Positions 8,709 through 17,126 of a stretch of 43,671 nucleotides of DNA are shown here, in pieces; the stretch's first letter is position 1; the number at the start of each line of letters is the position of its first letter. The notes beneath the pieces are model-generated. The model saw nothing but the letters and a program-made list of their open reading frames with translations. It did not search any database and was not told the origin of the DNA. The stretch is taken from positions 1 through 43,671 of the forward strand of contig CACWKU010000003.1 of assembly GCA_902761575.1 (NCBI GenBank), in the 5' to 3' direction. A program made the translations under genes and the position numbers. This DNA comes from an uncultured bacterium. Its GTDB lineage: Bacteria > Verrucomicrobiota > Kiritimatiellia > RFP12 > UBA3636.

Positions 8709-11700
8709 CTAGGCCGCTTCGAGGTAGTACTTCGTCAGGAGCGGGAAGTCCTGCGGGTTGGAGCGGATGGCGTTTTCGACGAGGTCGACGATCTGTTGGT
8801 CGGTGAGGGTTTCGGTCTGCTGGATCTCCGCCTCGTTGCTCTGGCGCTCGATCTGCTGAAGCCGGTCGTTCTTGAGGTTGAACTCGGGGCCGTCGGGCAT
8901 CTCGTCCAATTCTTTCTCGAGCCGCCTGCGCTCGGCATCGAGGCGGACGCGAGGCGATGTGAGCTCGGTGAGGAGCTTCGACTCCTTCATGAGCTGGCGC
9001 CGCGTTGCGCCGTCCCGGACGACGAGGATGCCGTCGTCCGTGAGAATTGACTTCTGGAGGAACGGGAACTTGTTTTCGTCGAGCTCGTCGATGCGCCAGT
9101 AGTCGAGGGAGTCGGCGCTTCTGAGGAGGTAGCCCTCGACGGTGGTCTGGTCGTCCCGCTTCGTGGTGATGTTGGACTTGACCTGCTCCGTCCAGAGGAA
9201 TCCCGCTGCGCCGGGGTAGCGGTTCTCGACGGCGTTGGCGACGTTTTCCGCCGAACGCTCCTCCGATTGGGTCGTTTCGACGTGGTTCGCGGTACGTCCG
9301 GTGTCGTGGCCCGCCGTGCCGAGGGCGACGGCGTTGAGATCGACGCGGACGCCCTTCTCCTTGAGGATGTTGCCCATCGCGATGGAGAGGACGAAGGAAC
9401 GCGTGGCGTGGGTGCGGCCGTGGTAGTTGGTGCCCTTGTCGAAGGTCCGCTCGTGCTCGCGGTAGGTCGGGAGCACCCCGAGGAGGAACTCCTTGCGCTG
9501 CGCGTTCGTCTGCGGCATCGCCCGGGCGTTGGCGGGCGCGGGGACGCCGACGAGGAAGCGGGGGCCGGCCTTGGAGGCGTCGTAGGGCTCGTCCTTCTCC
9601 ATCTGCGCGGCGATCTTCGGGTTGATCTGGGCGACGAAGGCGCGGGCGAACGGCGGAACGACCGAATAGTTGATGTTGGTGCTGGTGCGGGGGTCGCCGC
9701 TGCTGGCCTTGAAGCCGTATTTCTGCGGGAGACGCCGGACGAGGGCTTCGAGGAACGCGGCTGCGGTCTCGGCGGTGCCGAAGGTCTCGGGGGCCTCAAG
9801 GTCGCCGCCGTCAACTGCCGGAACGGACAGCATGGCGTGGTAGAGCCAGCGTCCGTCGGGCGTGTCGAGCGCGGCGGCGATCCTGGCGAGCGGCTCGTTC
9901 CCGACGCGCGTGGCGAGGCGGGAGAGCGCCACCGAGGCAATGCGGTCGAAGAAGCTCTCGCGATCGTCGGCGCCGTAGTCGAGCGCCCCCTGGGCCTTCT
10001 CGTCCTCTATCATCCATTTCGAGGCGGTCTTCGCGAAGGCCTTATAGCAGTCGAGGATGTCCTGCGCGGTGAGTGGCGCATTGCCCTTGAGCTTGGCCTC
10101 GAAGGCGTCCGTCAGCTCCGAGCTCGCCTCGTAAACGCCTTTGAACTGGGCCTGGTTCTTGAGTTTGCCTGCGCTGACGGCCCAGGTGAGGAAGGCGTTG
10201 CGCTCCGCTGTGCTCGGAAACGCGAAGGTCGTCTGCTCGCGCATGATCTGCGCCTTCTTCTCCACGAAGGGCTTCACGGCCTTCCGGCGGATGCGAGCGG
10301 AGAGGTTCTCCAGCAAGTTGTCATCGCCGATGCTCTTCCGCCTGGCGATGTCCGTTTGAATCGCGCGGATTTCGTTCTGGATGCGCTGGCGGATGGCGTT
10401 CTCGGCGGCGCCGGCGACGGGCGGCACCCCGGCGAAGGCCTGCTGCAGCAGCTGCGCGCCGTCCTCGACGTCCTTTTCGAACGTCTCGCGGACCGTGGCG
10501 GCGATGTCGTCGAGCGCGCGGGTGGCGGCGACGTCGAGCCGCACGACGGCCTCGGCGGCGGCGGTGGTGGGCACTTGGAGCCGGACGACCTCCTTGAGGA
10601 GGCGTTCGCGCCGAACGGGGTCTTCGATGTGCCGGGCGTCCATCTCATTGAGAGCAGAGACGAGGCGGACGAGGAAATCGCGGAACGTCCTGGAAAGGTT
10701 GTCGAGGACTTTCTCTTCATCGGTGATCGAGATCTCAACGCCGAATGCCGTGTCGATTCTCTGGCGCATCAACCGGTCAGCCTCCTCGACGATCCAGTCG
10801 GGAAGATTCGCGAGATCGCCGTCGGCGAAGGCCAGGAGCGAAGCATATGCATCGCCCTTGGCATTCGCCTTCACATGTTCCATCAGCTCCGCCCGGCGCT
10901 CTCCGAGGAAGGCGTTGCCACGCGCGACGAGCCGCTCCTTCATGTGGCCGACGGCCGCCGTCCTTTGCGCCATCATCGCATCGTTGTAGCGCAAATCGTC
11001 CGCGTCGAGCGTGTCGCCGGAGTTGTAGAAGGTCACCTTGAACGGGGCGTTCCGGGTGTCGCCGAGGATTTCGGCCTTCGCCTCGTCGCAGCGTGACCGG
11101 ACCCATTCGTCCCTGTCGAGGCCCGCCTTCTCCTCCTCGGGGAGTTTCGCGAAGAGCCGTCCGAAGTGCTCCTCCATTTCCTCGGTGTCGATGCGGATTT
11201 CCTCCACGTCCTCCTCGAGAAGCACCGGGCCGTGGATCTGCGCCTCGATGTAGGACTCGCCCGGGAAGATCGGCGACTTGGGGTTCTCCTGCTGGCGGAG
11301 CTGGGCGACGCCGAGATTTACGGCGGTGAAGTCCGCTTTCTGCGCGAGGAGATTCTCGATGTTGTCGTAGTTGGCGACGGCCGAGCGCGCGCGCTCCTTG
11401 TCCCCGTAGTTTTCGATGAAATGGCCGAAGATTTCCTCGCTGTCCACCGGTCGTTCGCCGCTCTTCGCGTGTTCCGCGAAGAACGCGCCGAGATTGTCCG
11501 CGACGTTGATGAGCGACTGCACATCGAAGCGCTTGAGGCCGCCGAACATATTGAAGAATGCATCGAGTTTGCCGGCGACCTGGGAATCGGGCGTGCGCAG
11601 CTCGGCGAGGGCGGCGCCGGGGTCCTTGAGCCGTCCGGCGAAGGCGGCGACAAGCTTTTCCTCGATTTCGGCGCGCCGGGACGTCGGCATGGACATCTTG

Positions 11701-13202
11701 ATCCCGAAGAACGTGTCGTCAAGCGAGAAGGTGCAGCGCCGCTTGACGTGCGGCTTCATCACCACGACCACGCGGCCGTAGGGGGCGTTCTGGGTGTCCG
11801 CGCCGCCGCTCGTGTATTTCTGCGTGTTGAGCGCGCCGTAAACGGGACGGTCGCGGCCGGCGATCGGCTTTCCGGCGTATTCGGGGAAGAAGGTCTTCTC
11901 GACCTGGTCGCGGTGCTTGAGGTCGCCCGTGCCGAGCGGGTCGCGATTCTGAAGCTCCTTGGACTCGAACGTGTTCACGATGTGGGCGTTCTGGCGCTTG
12001 AAGAGCGATGGCTTCTTCTCCCCGGTGCGGCTGTAGCCCATGAGCGCGGCGAACTTCATGTTGATCGTGAGCTCCTGCGAGCGGAGCATGTCGCCGATCT
12101 TGCGCGCCTCCGCGGCGCCCATGCCGTGGCTCCTGAGGGTCGCGTCCACCTTGCCGGCCGCGACCTTGGAGCTGTTCGACCCCTTCGCCGCGCGGTTCGC
12201 CAGGATGCCGAGGTTCACGGTCGTCATGTCCTTCTCGCCGCCAAAGCGGTTGGCGGCCGCCGCCTCCGCGCCCGCGTAGCGCTCCATGAGGCTCGGGACG
12301 GCGGCCTTCTCCGCATCCGTCGGCGCCCGGTCGATCGCCATGCGGCGCGAGATCTCCGAGACGACCATCGCCTCGATGCGGCAGAGGTCGGCGAAGGCCC
12401 GCTCCGCGAGGCGGGCGGTCGCGGGCTTCGCGTCCGGGTGGTTGATGATGCGCGTCAGCTCCTTCTTGAAGGCGTCCGTCCCGCCGGAGATGAGCCCCTG
12501 GTAGACGTCCGAGAGCTCCTTGTTGTCCATCGCGTCGATCGCGGTGAAGAGGCCCCGCTCGAAGAGCCGCGCCGTCTCGAGCGCGGCGTCCGACTCGCGC
12601 GGCGCCTGCGGCGGCGCCGGCGGGACGTTCGGGTTGTCCATCGGGGGGGACGGCCTCACGTTGGCGAGGCTGCGCGCCGCCACCTCGCGCCCGATGTAGG
12701 CGCGGAAGGTGTTGAGGTGGCGGAGCATCGCCTTGAGATCGACCGTGCCGTCCTTGCCGAACGTGAGCGCCCGGAGCGTGGCCGCCGCCGTCTCCTGCTG
12801 GCCGGCCGCGGCGTTGGCGAGTTTGGTGTTCCTGGAGAAGCCGGTGCGCCTCATCTTGTCGAGTCCGAGCGTCTCCAGATCGACCTGCCGGCCGCCGGCG
12901 TCAACCGACGTGGCGCTGCCCATCTTCTCGTCGGCGAACGCGACGAGCGCCTTGATCTTGCGCGCGGTGAGGGGCGTGCCGACGTTGCCGTCGGCCTGCA
13001 GGTGGCGTTGGAGCGCGTCGCCCAGCTTGACGCCGTAGTGGTCGGTGTAGGCCTTGATGAAGGCGTCCGTCGCGGCCTTGTAGGCGTGCGCGCCGTGGTG
13101 CGCCTGGTTCTTCGTGGTCTTGAGCGCCCCGTCCTGGACGTAGACGAGCTTGTCCGGGCTCTGGGCCGCGATGGAGCGGAACGCGTTGATGTCGAGGGGC
13201 AT
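8709..13202 (-). CDS. E3: large effector candidate with C-terminal HD phosphohydrolase domain (1497 aa)
   Basis: The start at 13202 (MPLDINAFRSIA) matches the opening style of E6, E7 and the remnant at 42223, a probable secretion module. AGGA lies 8 bases upstream. Around residues 450-510 the string RPVYGALN followed by YGRVVVVMKPHVKRRCTF recalls the DUF3626 family; this is tentative. A long helical region follows. The C-terminal 240 residues hold an HD metal-site pattern: His1261/His1265 (HGRTH), His1299-Asp1300 (GHDTGR) and Asp1364/Asp1367 (ADSLDYW). HD domains hydrolyse phosphoester bonds, often in nucleotides. The HG-xTH...GHD-GR spacing also vaguely recalls the SidE phosphodiesterase domain of Legionella effectors, which I cannot verify. 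There is no signal peptide. A sigma-B-like promoter precedes the gene (13272-13299). Confidence 0.8.
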   Translation of the reverse strand: MPLDINAFRSIAAQSPDKLVYVQDGALKTTKNQAHHGAHAYKAATDAFIKAYTDHYGVKLGDALQRHLQADGNVGTPLTARKIKALVAFADEKMGSATSVDAGGRQVDLETLGLDKMRRTGFSRNTKLANAAAGQQETAAATLRALTFGKDGTVDLKAMLRHLNTFRAYIGREVAARSLANVRPSPPMDNPNVPPAPPQAPRESDAALETARLFERGLFTAIDAMDNKELSDVYQGLISGGTDAFKKELTRIINHPDAKPATARLAERAFADLCRIEAMVVSEISRRMAIDRAPTDAEKAAVPSLMERYAGAEAAAANRFGGEKDMTTVNLGILANRAAKGSNSSKVAAGKVDATLRSHGMGAAEARKIGDMLRSQELTINMKFAALMGYSRTGEKKPSLFKRQNAHIVNTFESKELQNRDPLGTGDLKHRDQVEKTFFPEYAGKPIAGRDRPVYGALNTQKYTSGGADTQNAPYGRVVVVMKPHVKRRCTFSLDDTFFGIKMSMPTSRRAEIEEKLVAAFAGRLKDPGAALAELRTPDSQVAGKLDAFFNMFGGLKRFDVQSLINVADNLGAFFAEHAKSGERPVDSEEIFGHFIENYGDKERARSAVANYDNIENLLAQKADFTAVNLGVAQLRQQENPKSPIFPGESYIEAQIHGPVLLEEDVEEIRIDTEEMEEHFGRLFAKLPEEEKAGLDRDEWVRSRCDEAKAEILGDTRNAPFKVTFYNSGDTLDADDLRYNDAMMAQRTAAVGHMKERLVARGNAFLGERRAELMEHVKANAKGDAYASLLAFADGDLANLPDWIVEEADRLMRQRIDTAFGVEISITDEEKVLDNLSRTFRDFLVRLVSALNEMDARHIEDPVRRERLLKEVVRLQVPTTAAAEAVVRLDVAATRALDDIAATVRETFEKDVEDGAQLLQQAFAGVPPVAGAAENAIRQRIQNEIRAIQTDIARRKSIGDDNLLENLSARIRRKAVKPFVEKKAQIMREQTTFAFPSTAERNAFLTWAVSAGKLKNQAQFKGVYEASSELTDAFEAKLKGNAPLTAQDILDCYKAFAKTASKWMIEDEKAQGALDYGADDRESFFDRIASVALSRLATRVGNEPLARIAAALDTPDGRWLYHAMLSVPAVDGGDLEAPETFGTAETAAAFLEALVRRLPQKYGFKASSGDPRTSTNINYSVVPPFARAFVAQINPKIAAQMEKDEPYDASKAGPRFLVGVPAPANARAMPQTNAQRKEFLLGVLPTYREHERTFDKGTNYHGRTHATRSFVLSIAMGNILKEKGVRVDLNAVALGTAGHDTGRTANHVETTQSEERSAENVANAVENRYPGAAGFLWTEQVKSNITTKRDDQTTVEGYLLRSADSLDYWRIDELDENKFPFLQKSILTDDGILVVRDGATRRQLMKESKLLTELTSPRVRLDAERRRLEKELDEMPDGPEFNLKNDRLQQIERQSNEAEIQQTETLTDQQIVDLVENAIRSNPQDFPLLTKYYLEAA

Positions 13203-13271
13203 GGGCGTGGTCCTGTCGAATGGGGAATGCTCGATTCGCGATGCGCAATGCGGATCGCGAGGTCGCGTATT

Positions 13272-13299
13272 CTACACGAAACCGGGGCGGAATGTTACA
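13272..13299 (-). promoter_or_regulatory. GTAAC-N15-CGTGTAG promoter for E3
   Basis: TGTAAC (13299-13294), 15 bp, CGTGTAG (13278-13272). The 15-bp spacer includes ATTCCGCCCCGGTTT, which is nearly shared with the promoters at 39363 and 43095. It is about 70 bp from the E3 start. Confidence 0.72.
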
Positions 13300-13382
13300 A
13301 AAATCGCGTCCCCCGTTTGCGCGGGACGCGGGCGGGCGGCTAAGCTGCCGCGCCCCGAGCCCCGCGCTTGCGTCGGCAGGAT

Positions 13383-13405
13383 GCGCCGCGGCGATGCCGC
13401 GGCGC
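13383..13405. repeat. 10-bp perfect hairpin between E3 promoter and R-M genes
   Basis: GCGCCGCGGC and its complement are separated by GAT. It lies between the divergent E3 promoter and the restriction-modification promoter. It may insulate the two units; no T-run follows. Confidence 0.55.
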
Positions 13406-13431
13406 GGAAATCGGCCGGTAATCTTTCGAGT

Positions 13432-13460
13432 TTGCCGCGGCGGGGTGTTTTTGCTAGACT
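13432..13460 (+). promoter_or_regulatory. Housekeeping-type promoter of the restriction-modification pair
   Basis: TTGCCG (13432-13437) and TAGACT (13455-13460) are spaced 17 bp apart. A GGAG ribosome site lies 9 bases before the ATG at 13484. Confidence 0.6.
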
Positions 13461-13483
13461 CCACGGCGTTGGAGAAAACGCCC

Positions 13484-14440
13484 ATGCTACCGCCCGTCAA
13501 CCGAAACAATCCCGATCGATGGAAGGCCGACAGCGACCGGTCCGTCGATTACTACAACGACTGGTTTCTCAGGTTCGCGCCGCCTTCGTTCCGCCGCGCC
13601 CGTGCGACGGCAGCGAAGAAGGTTTCCGATGCTTTCAAGTGGACGGCCGACTGCCGTCGCCTTGATGCCGATTCGCTGCTTGCGCATCCTTCGATTCTCG
13701 CCGTCGCGCGGCAGCTTACGTGCCCGCCTCTCGCACGGGACCGTCTCGCCGGTCTCGCCCACGTCGATTCGGCGTTTCTCAAGCGGTGCGAAGAATCGGA
13801 CGGACGGCCGCTCCGGGCATCCGACAAGACGAAGCTTTCGGCCGTACTGTCCGTCCTCGGCCGGATGCTGGACACGGACGTAATGCCGTGGCTCGCGAAG
13901 GCCGGTGCCGCCCCTACGACCCAGCAGCGGAACCGTTCGGCGCTCGTCGTGGCCGACCGAGTCTGCGGCGCGCTGTCTGACCCAATCCTCCGCAACGCGC
14001 AGGAAACCCGCCAACTCGACGCGATTTCGGGTTGGCTCGGCGCCCGCGGATACCGCCGGGCGTCGCCATCGACGCACGGGGAAATGGCTCCGGGCGAGTT
14101 CGCAATCCGCCTGAACATGACGGGCCGGTCGTCCGGCGACGACGCCCGTCGCGTCAACATTCCGGTGGACGTCGTCGTTTTGCCCGCGAACGCCCGAAAG
14201 GGAGACCTCCCGATTTTGATCGAGGCGAAGTCGGCCGGAGACTTCACAAACGTGAACAAGCGGCGCAAGGAGGAGGCCCAGAAGATCGAACAGCTCCGCC
14301 GCCAATACGGCGTGGACGTTCCTTTTGTCCTCTTTCTCTGCGGCTACTTCGATCCCGGCTATCTCGGCTACGAGGCCGCGGAGCGCATCGACTGGGTCTG
14401 GGAACACCGGATCGACGATTTGGAGAAGCTCGGCCTGTGA
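13484..14440 (+). CDS. XamI-like type II restriction endonuclease (318 aa)
   Basis: The protein opens NRNNPDRWKADSDRSVDYYN and closes DWVWEHRIDDLEKLGL, both features I associate with the XamI family of type II endonucleases. A PD-(D/E)xK type core is visible: Asp229 in NIPVDVVV, then Glu247-Ala-Lys249 in LPILIEAKSAGDFTN. These residues coordinate the metal that cleaves DNA. XamI recognises GTCGAC; whether this relative does is unknown. The gene overlaps the methyltransferase by four bases (GTGA), as expected for a coupled pair. Its +strand orientation and own housekeeping-type promoter set it apart from the surrounding leftward effector genes, suggesting acquisition as a cassette. Confidence 0.82.
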   Translation: MLPPVNRNNPDRWKADSDRSVDYYNDWFLRFAPPSFRRARATAAKKVSDAFKWTADCRRLDADSLLAHPSILAVARQLTCPPLARDRLAGLAHVDSAFLKRCEESDGRPLRASDKTKLSAVLSVLGRMLDTDVMPWLAKAGAAPTTQQRNRSALVVADRVCGALSDPILRNAQETRQLDAISGWLGARGYRRASPSTHGEMAPGEFAIRLNMTGRSSGDDARRVNIPVDVVVLPANARKGDLPILIEAKSAGDFTNVNKRRKEEAQKIEQLRRQYGVDVPFVLFLCGYFDPGYLGYEAAERIDWVWEHRIDDLEKLGL

Positions 14441-16122
14441 GCACGGAAAACGTCGAGAGGAAGCGGCTGGCCGAACAGGAGCGGATCGACGCCGGAAAGT
14501 CCGTCGAGGAGCGGCGGGCGATGGGACAGTTCGCGACTCCGCCGGACCTCGCCGCGGCAATCGCGCGGGCGACCGCCGGATTCCTCGGCGGCGCCGGGCC
14601 GGTCGATCTGCTTGAGCCGTCGGCCGGGACGGGTGCGTTCCTTTCCGCCTTCTTTGCCGAACCGGGCGTTCATGTCGCCCGCGCGACGGCCGTCGAACTT
14701 GATCCCGCGTTCTTCGAAGCCGGCCGTCGGCTCTGGACCGGCCGCCGCTGCGAATACCGCAACGAAGATTTCACCCGAGTCCGACCCGACCGCGGCTATG
14801 GACTCGTTGTCGCGAACCCGCCCTACGTCCGCCACCACGGAATCGACAAGGACGAAAAGAAACGGCTTCAAGATCTCGTCAAGACCGAAACGGGCCTTGC
14901 GCTTTCGGGACTGGCTGGGATGTATTGCCACTTTCTCCTCCTGTCGAAGAAGTGGATGGCGCCCGGCGGGCTCGGCGTCTGGCTGATACCAACGGAATGG
15001 ATGTCGGTGAACTACGGTTCCGCCGTTCGCGCCTTCCTTTCGGATAACGTCCGACTTCTCCGCGTCCACCGGTTCGCCGCGGACGATGTACGCTTCTCCG
15101 ACGCGCTCGTCTCCTCGTGCGTCGTCTGGTTCCGGAACGAACCGCCGGCCGGTGCCGCCCTTTTCACGGAAGGCCCGGATCTCCTGAACCCGAACCGGAC
15201 TTCTTCCGTTCCGTTCTCCGCGCTCCGCGGCACCGCCAAGTGGCCGCCGTCGGAACAAGACGCGGACGAGTTGTCCTCGACGCCCCGTCTCCGCGACTTC
15301 TTCACAATCCGCCGCGGCATCGCGACCGGTGATAACGACTTCTTCGTCCTCGGCGAGGAGACCGTTGCCGAGCGAGGCATCCCGCCCGCGTTCGTCCACC
15401 CGATCCTGCCCAGTCCGCGACACCTCAAGACGGACCGAATCCTCGCCGATGCACGTGGCGTTCCCGTGAACGCCCCGCGGCTGTTTCTTTTCGACTGCAC
15501 GGGGCTCGATCCCGCGACTTTCCCCGCGCCGGTGCGCGACTATCTCGCCGCAGGTGCGAAAACCACGGGCAAGAAGAAACTCTGTGCCTCGCGCCCCGTC
15601 TGGTACAACCAGGAGCAGCGCCTGCCCGCCCCAATTCTCTGCTCCTACATGGGACGCGGCGACGGAACGGGCGCCCCCGTCCGCTTCATCCTGAACGAGT
15701 CGGAAGCCATCGCCGCAAACTCCTTTCTGATGCTCTATCCGAAAGGGACGCTGCGGCGATTCCTGGCCAGCCGCCCCCAGGCCGTTGTCGCCGTCTGGGA
15801 ACGCCTACGTGCGATTCCGCCGGAAGAGTTCCGCCGGGCGGGCCGTTGCTACGGCGGCGGCCTTCAGAAGATGGAACCCCGCGAACTGGGCGACCTCGAC
15901 TGCACCGCGCTCCGCGACTGGCTCGAAGAGGCGTCAGGCGACCGTTTCGCCGAAGACGATTCCGGGCAACTTCTTCTCGCGATGGAACCGCCGCCCGATT
16001 TCGCGGGGTTCCGGTCCGAACCGCGGAAGAAAAAGTTCGGCAAACCGCGACGTTCCGCTCGTTCCGCGGACAAGACGGACTCGCCCCGCCGCGTATCGGG
16101 AAAAGCGCGGATTCGCCGGTAG
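14437..16122 (+). CDS. Type II adenine-N6 DNA methyltransferase (561 aa)
   Basis: The GTG start at 14437 overlaps the endonuclease stop. Near residue 35 the protein has ERRAMGQFATP, typical of the start of Eco57I/gamma-class adenine methyltransferases. It then has motif I (LEPSAGTGAF), which binds S-adenosylmethionine, and motif IV (Asn127-Pro-Pro-Tyr130), which positions the target adenine. The C-terminal half would form the target recognition domain (IATGDNDFF, WYNQEQRLPAPI, YGGGLQKMEP). It protects host DNA from the partner enzyme. The C-terminal 60 residues are very basic (KKKFGKPRR...). It ends 10 bases before a perfect palindrome at 16132 that marks the cassette edge. Confidence 0.92.
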   Translation: MSTENVERKRLAEQERIDAGKSVEERRAMGQFATPPDLAAAIARATAGFLGGAGPVDLLEPSAGTGAFLSAFFAEPGVHVARATAVELDPAFFEAGRRLWTGRRCEYRNEDFTRVRPDRGYGLVVANPPYVRHHGIDKDEKKRLQDLVKTETGLALSGLAGMYCHFLLLSKKWMAPGGLGVWLIPTEWMSVNYGSAVRAFLSDNVRLLRVHRFAADDVRFSDALVSSCVVWFRNEPPAGAALFTEGPDLLNPNRTSSVPFSALRGTAKWPPSEQDADELSSTPRLRDFFTIRRGIATGDNDFFVLGEETVAERGIPPAFVHPILPSPRHLKTDRILADARGVPVNAPRLFLFDCTGLDPATFPAPVRDYLAAGAKTTGKKKLCASRPVWYNQEQRLPAPILCSYMGRGDGTGAPVRFILNESEAIAANSFLMLYPKGTLRRFLASRPQAVVAVWERLRAIPPEEFRRAGRCYGGGLQKMEPRELGDLDCTALRDWLEEASGDRFAEDDSGQLLLAMEPPPDFAGFRSEPRKKKFGKPRRSARSADKTDSPRRVSGKARIRR

Positions 16123-16131
16123 AAAGAGGTC

Positions 16132-16159
16132 GCGTGGCGGGGTGCGGACCCCGCCACGC
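16132..16159. repeat. Perfect REP-like palindrome, 12-bp stem
   Basis: GCGTGGCGGGGT (16132-16143), loop GCGG, exact complement 16148-16159. It lies exactly at the junction of the restriction-modification genes and the truncated effector 16433-16160. Confidence 0.8.
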
Positions 16160-16433
16160 TCCGGACGCCGCAGACGCCGAGGATCGTCCGCAGGAAGAGG
16201 GTGCGCACCTCATTGTTGACCGCCCGGCTGTCCCTGCCGCGCAGGAACTGCCCGCGGCCGTCCCACGTCTTGGCGGCGATGCTCCTGGGCTGTCCGTTCG
16301 GACCCGGCACCCCCCGCCCCGGCTTCTGGCCTTCGATGCACGCGATGTAGTTCTCGTGCTTCTGCGCCGACGCGAATTCGACGAACGCGCTGAACTGCGC
16401 GCCAAACTTGTCGATCTGGAGGTTGATGGCCAT
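16160..16433 (-). pseudogene. Truncated effector N-terminus (E5-type start)
   Basis: An ATG at 16433 opens MAINLQIDKFGAQFSAFVEFA and continues to VRTLFLRTILGVCGV. This parallels E5: AQF-x-x-FV-x-FA, then an -R-I-A- stretch, then N-x-x-VR-LF. After about 90 codons the similarity stops at the palindrome 16132-16159. The frame then runs antisense into the methyltransferase and ends at 15864, giving a 189-residue hybrid at most. I read it as an effector gene cut off when the restriction-modification cassette arrived or by deletion at the palindrome. Six bases separate it from the preceding small ORF. Confidence 0.65.
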
Positions 16434-16438
16434 CTGGG

Positions 16439-16618
16439 CTACAGTTCCGCTGCGAGCTCCCGGACGGCGGGCATGGCGCCCGTCCCGGCCGAGATGGTCC
16501 GGCCGGCAAGCGGGTCGGCCGGGGCGGCGCCGGCGTGGGCGATCGCGTTCTCGTCGTTCGCGCCCAGCGCGAAGGAGACGAACGCGTTGTACTGGGCGTT
16601 GTCGAGCTGGATGGGCAT
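16439..16618 (-). pseudogene. Effector secretion-signal stub, 59 codons
   Basis: MPIQLDNAQYNAFVSFALG...PLAGRTISAG lines up with the first 45 residues of E5 (MPLEVNAQFNQFVQFAQDQ...PLGGRAIKA). It stops at codon 60. It could be a truncated effector or a genuine short secreted peptide that retains only the N-terminal export signal. It follows the chaperone 17121-16672 on the same strand and is followed by a second stub of the same class. Confidence 0.6.
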
Positions 16619-16632
16619 GGCGGATTCTTTCA

Positions 16633-16653
16633 GTGACGAGTGACGAGTGACGA
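16633..16653. repeat. Leader tandem repeat, GTGACGA x3
   Basis: Three perfect 7-bp copies lie between the chaperone stop (16672) and the start of the stub at 16618. Confidence 0.85.
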
Positions 16654-16671
16654 GTGGTCGCTCCGCGGGGG

Positions 16672-17121
16672 CTACACGCGCAGGAAGTCGTCGCCCGAAT
16701 CCGGAGGCGGTTCGGCGGCCGGGGCGGCGCCGCCCTCGGCCGATGCGCGCGAAAGCGCGTCGGCGATGCGCTTCGACGCCGCCGCCAGCGCCAGGAGGCG
16801 CCGGCCGAACTCCTCCGTGGAGAGCCCGGCGAGCGGCAGGACGGCGGAAAGCAGGAACATCCCCTCCCGGAGGCCGAGGAAGTGGCCGTCCGTGCCGGCG
16901 CCGTTCGCCGCGAGCTCCAGCGCACGACGGAGCATCGGTCCATCGGGCTGAGCGTCCTCGAGCGGCAGGGAGAAGATCACGCAGTCGTCGCGATCGGCGC
17001 GGTATTGCGTGCTCACGGCGACGCCGTCCGCCACCACGTCGAAGCTGTCCGCGCCGGGCTTGCCCGGCTCCACGCCCGTCTTTTCGGCGAAGTCCGCCAC
17101 CAGCGTCTCGAATGCGTTCAT
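16672..17121 (-). CDS. CesT-type secretion chaperone, downstream of E4 (149 aa)
   Basis: The protein is small and acidic. It starts MNAFETLVADFAEKTGVEP, has beta strands around SFDVVADGVAVST and DDCVIFSLPL, a central helix (MLRRALELAANG), an FLLSAVLPL strand and a C-terminal helix (FGRRLLALAAASKRIADALS). A P/A/D-rich linker leads to the terminal DDFLRV, matching the FVQV and FIRV ends of the chaperones at 18654 and 31863. It starts 5 bases after the E4 stop, so it is translationally linked to E4 and may serve E4 or the two stubs behind it. The assignment rests on fold pattern and neighbourhood. Confidence 0.75.
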   Translation of the reverse strand: MNAFETLVADFAEKTGVEPGKPGADSFDVVADGVAVSTQYRADRDDCVIFSLPLEDAQPDGPMLRRALELAANGAGTDGHFLGLREGMFLLSAVLPLAGLSTEEFGRRLLALAAASKRIADALSRASAEGGAAPAAEPPPDSGDDFLRV

Positions 17122-17126
17122 GGCCC

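Noticed and set aside
16160-16943. A long minus-strand frame joining the chaperone region to sequence antisense to the methyltransferase
   Set aside because: Its upstream part is out of frame with the chaperone, and its downstream part is antisense to a well-supported methyltransferase. Only the segment from the ATG at 16433 to the palindrome has effector-like sequence.
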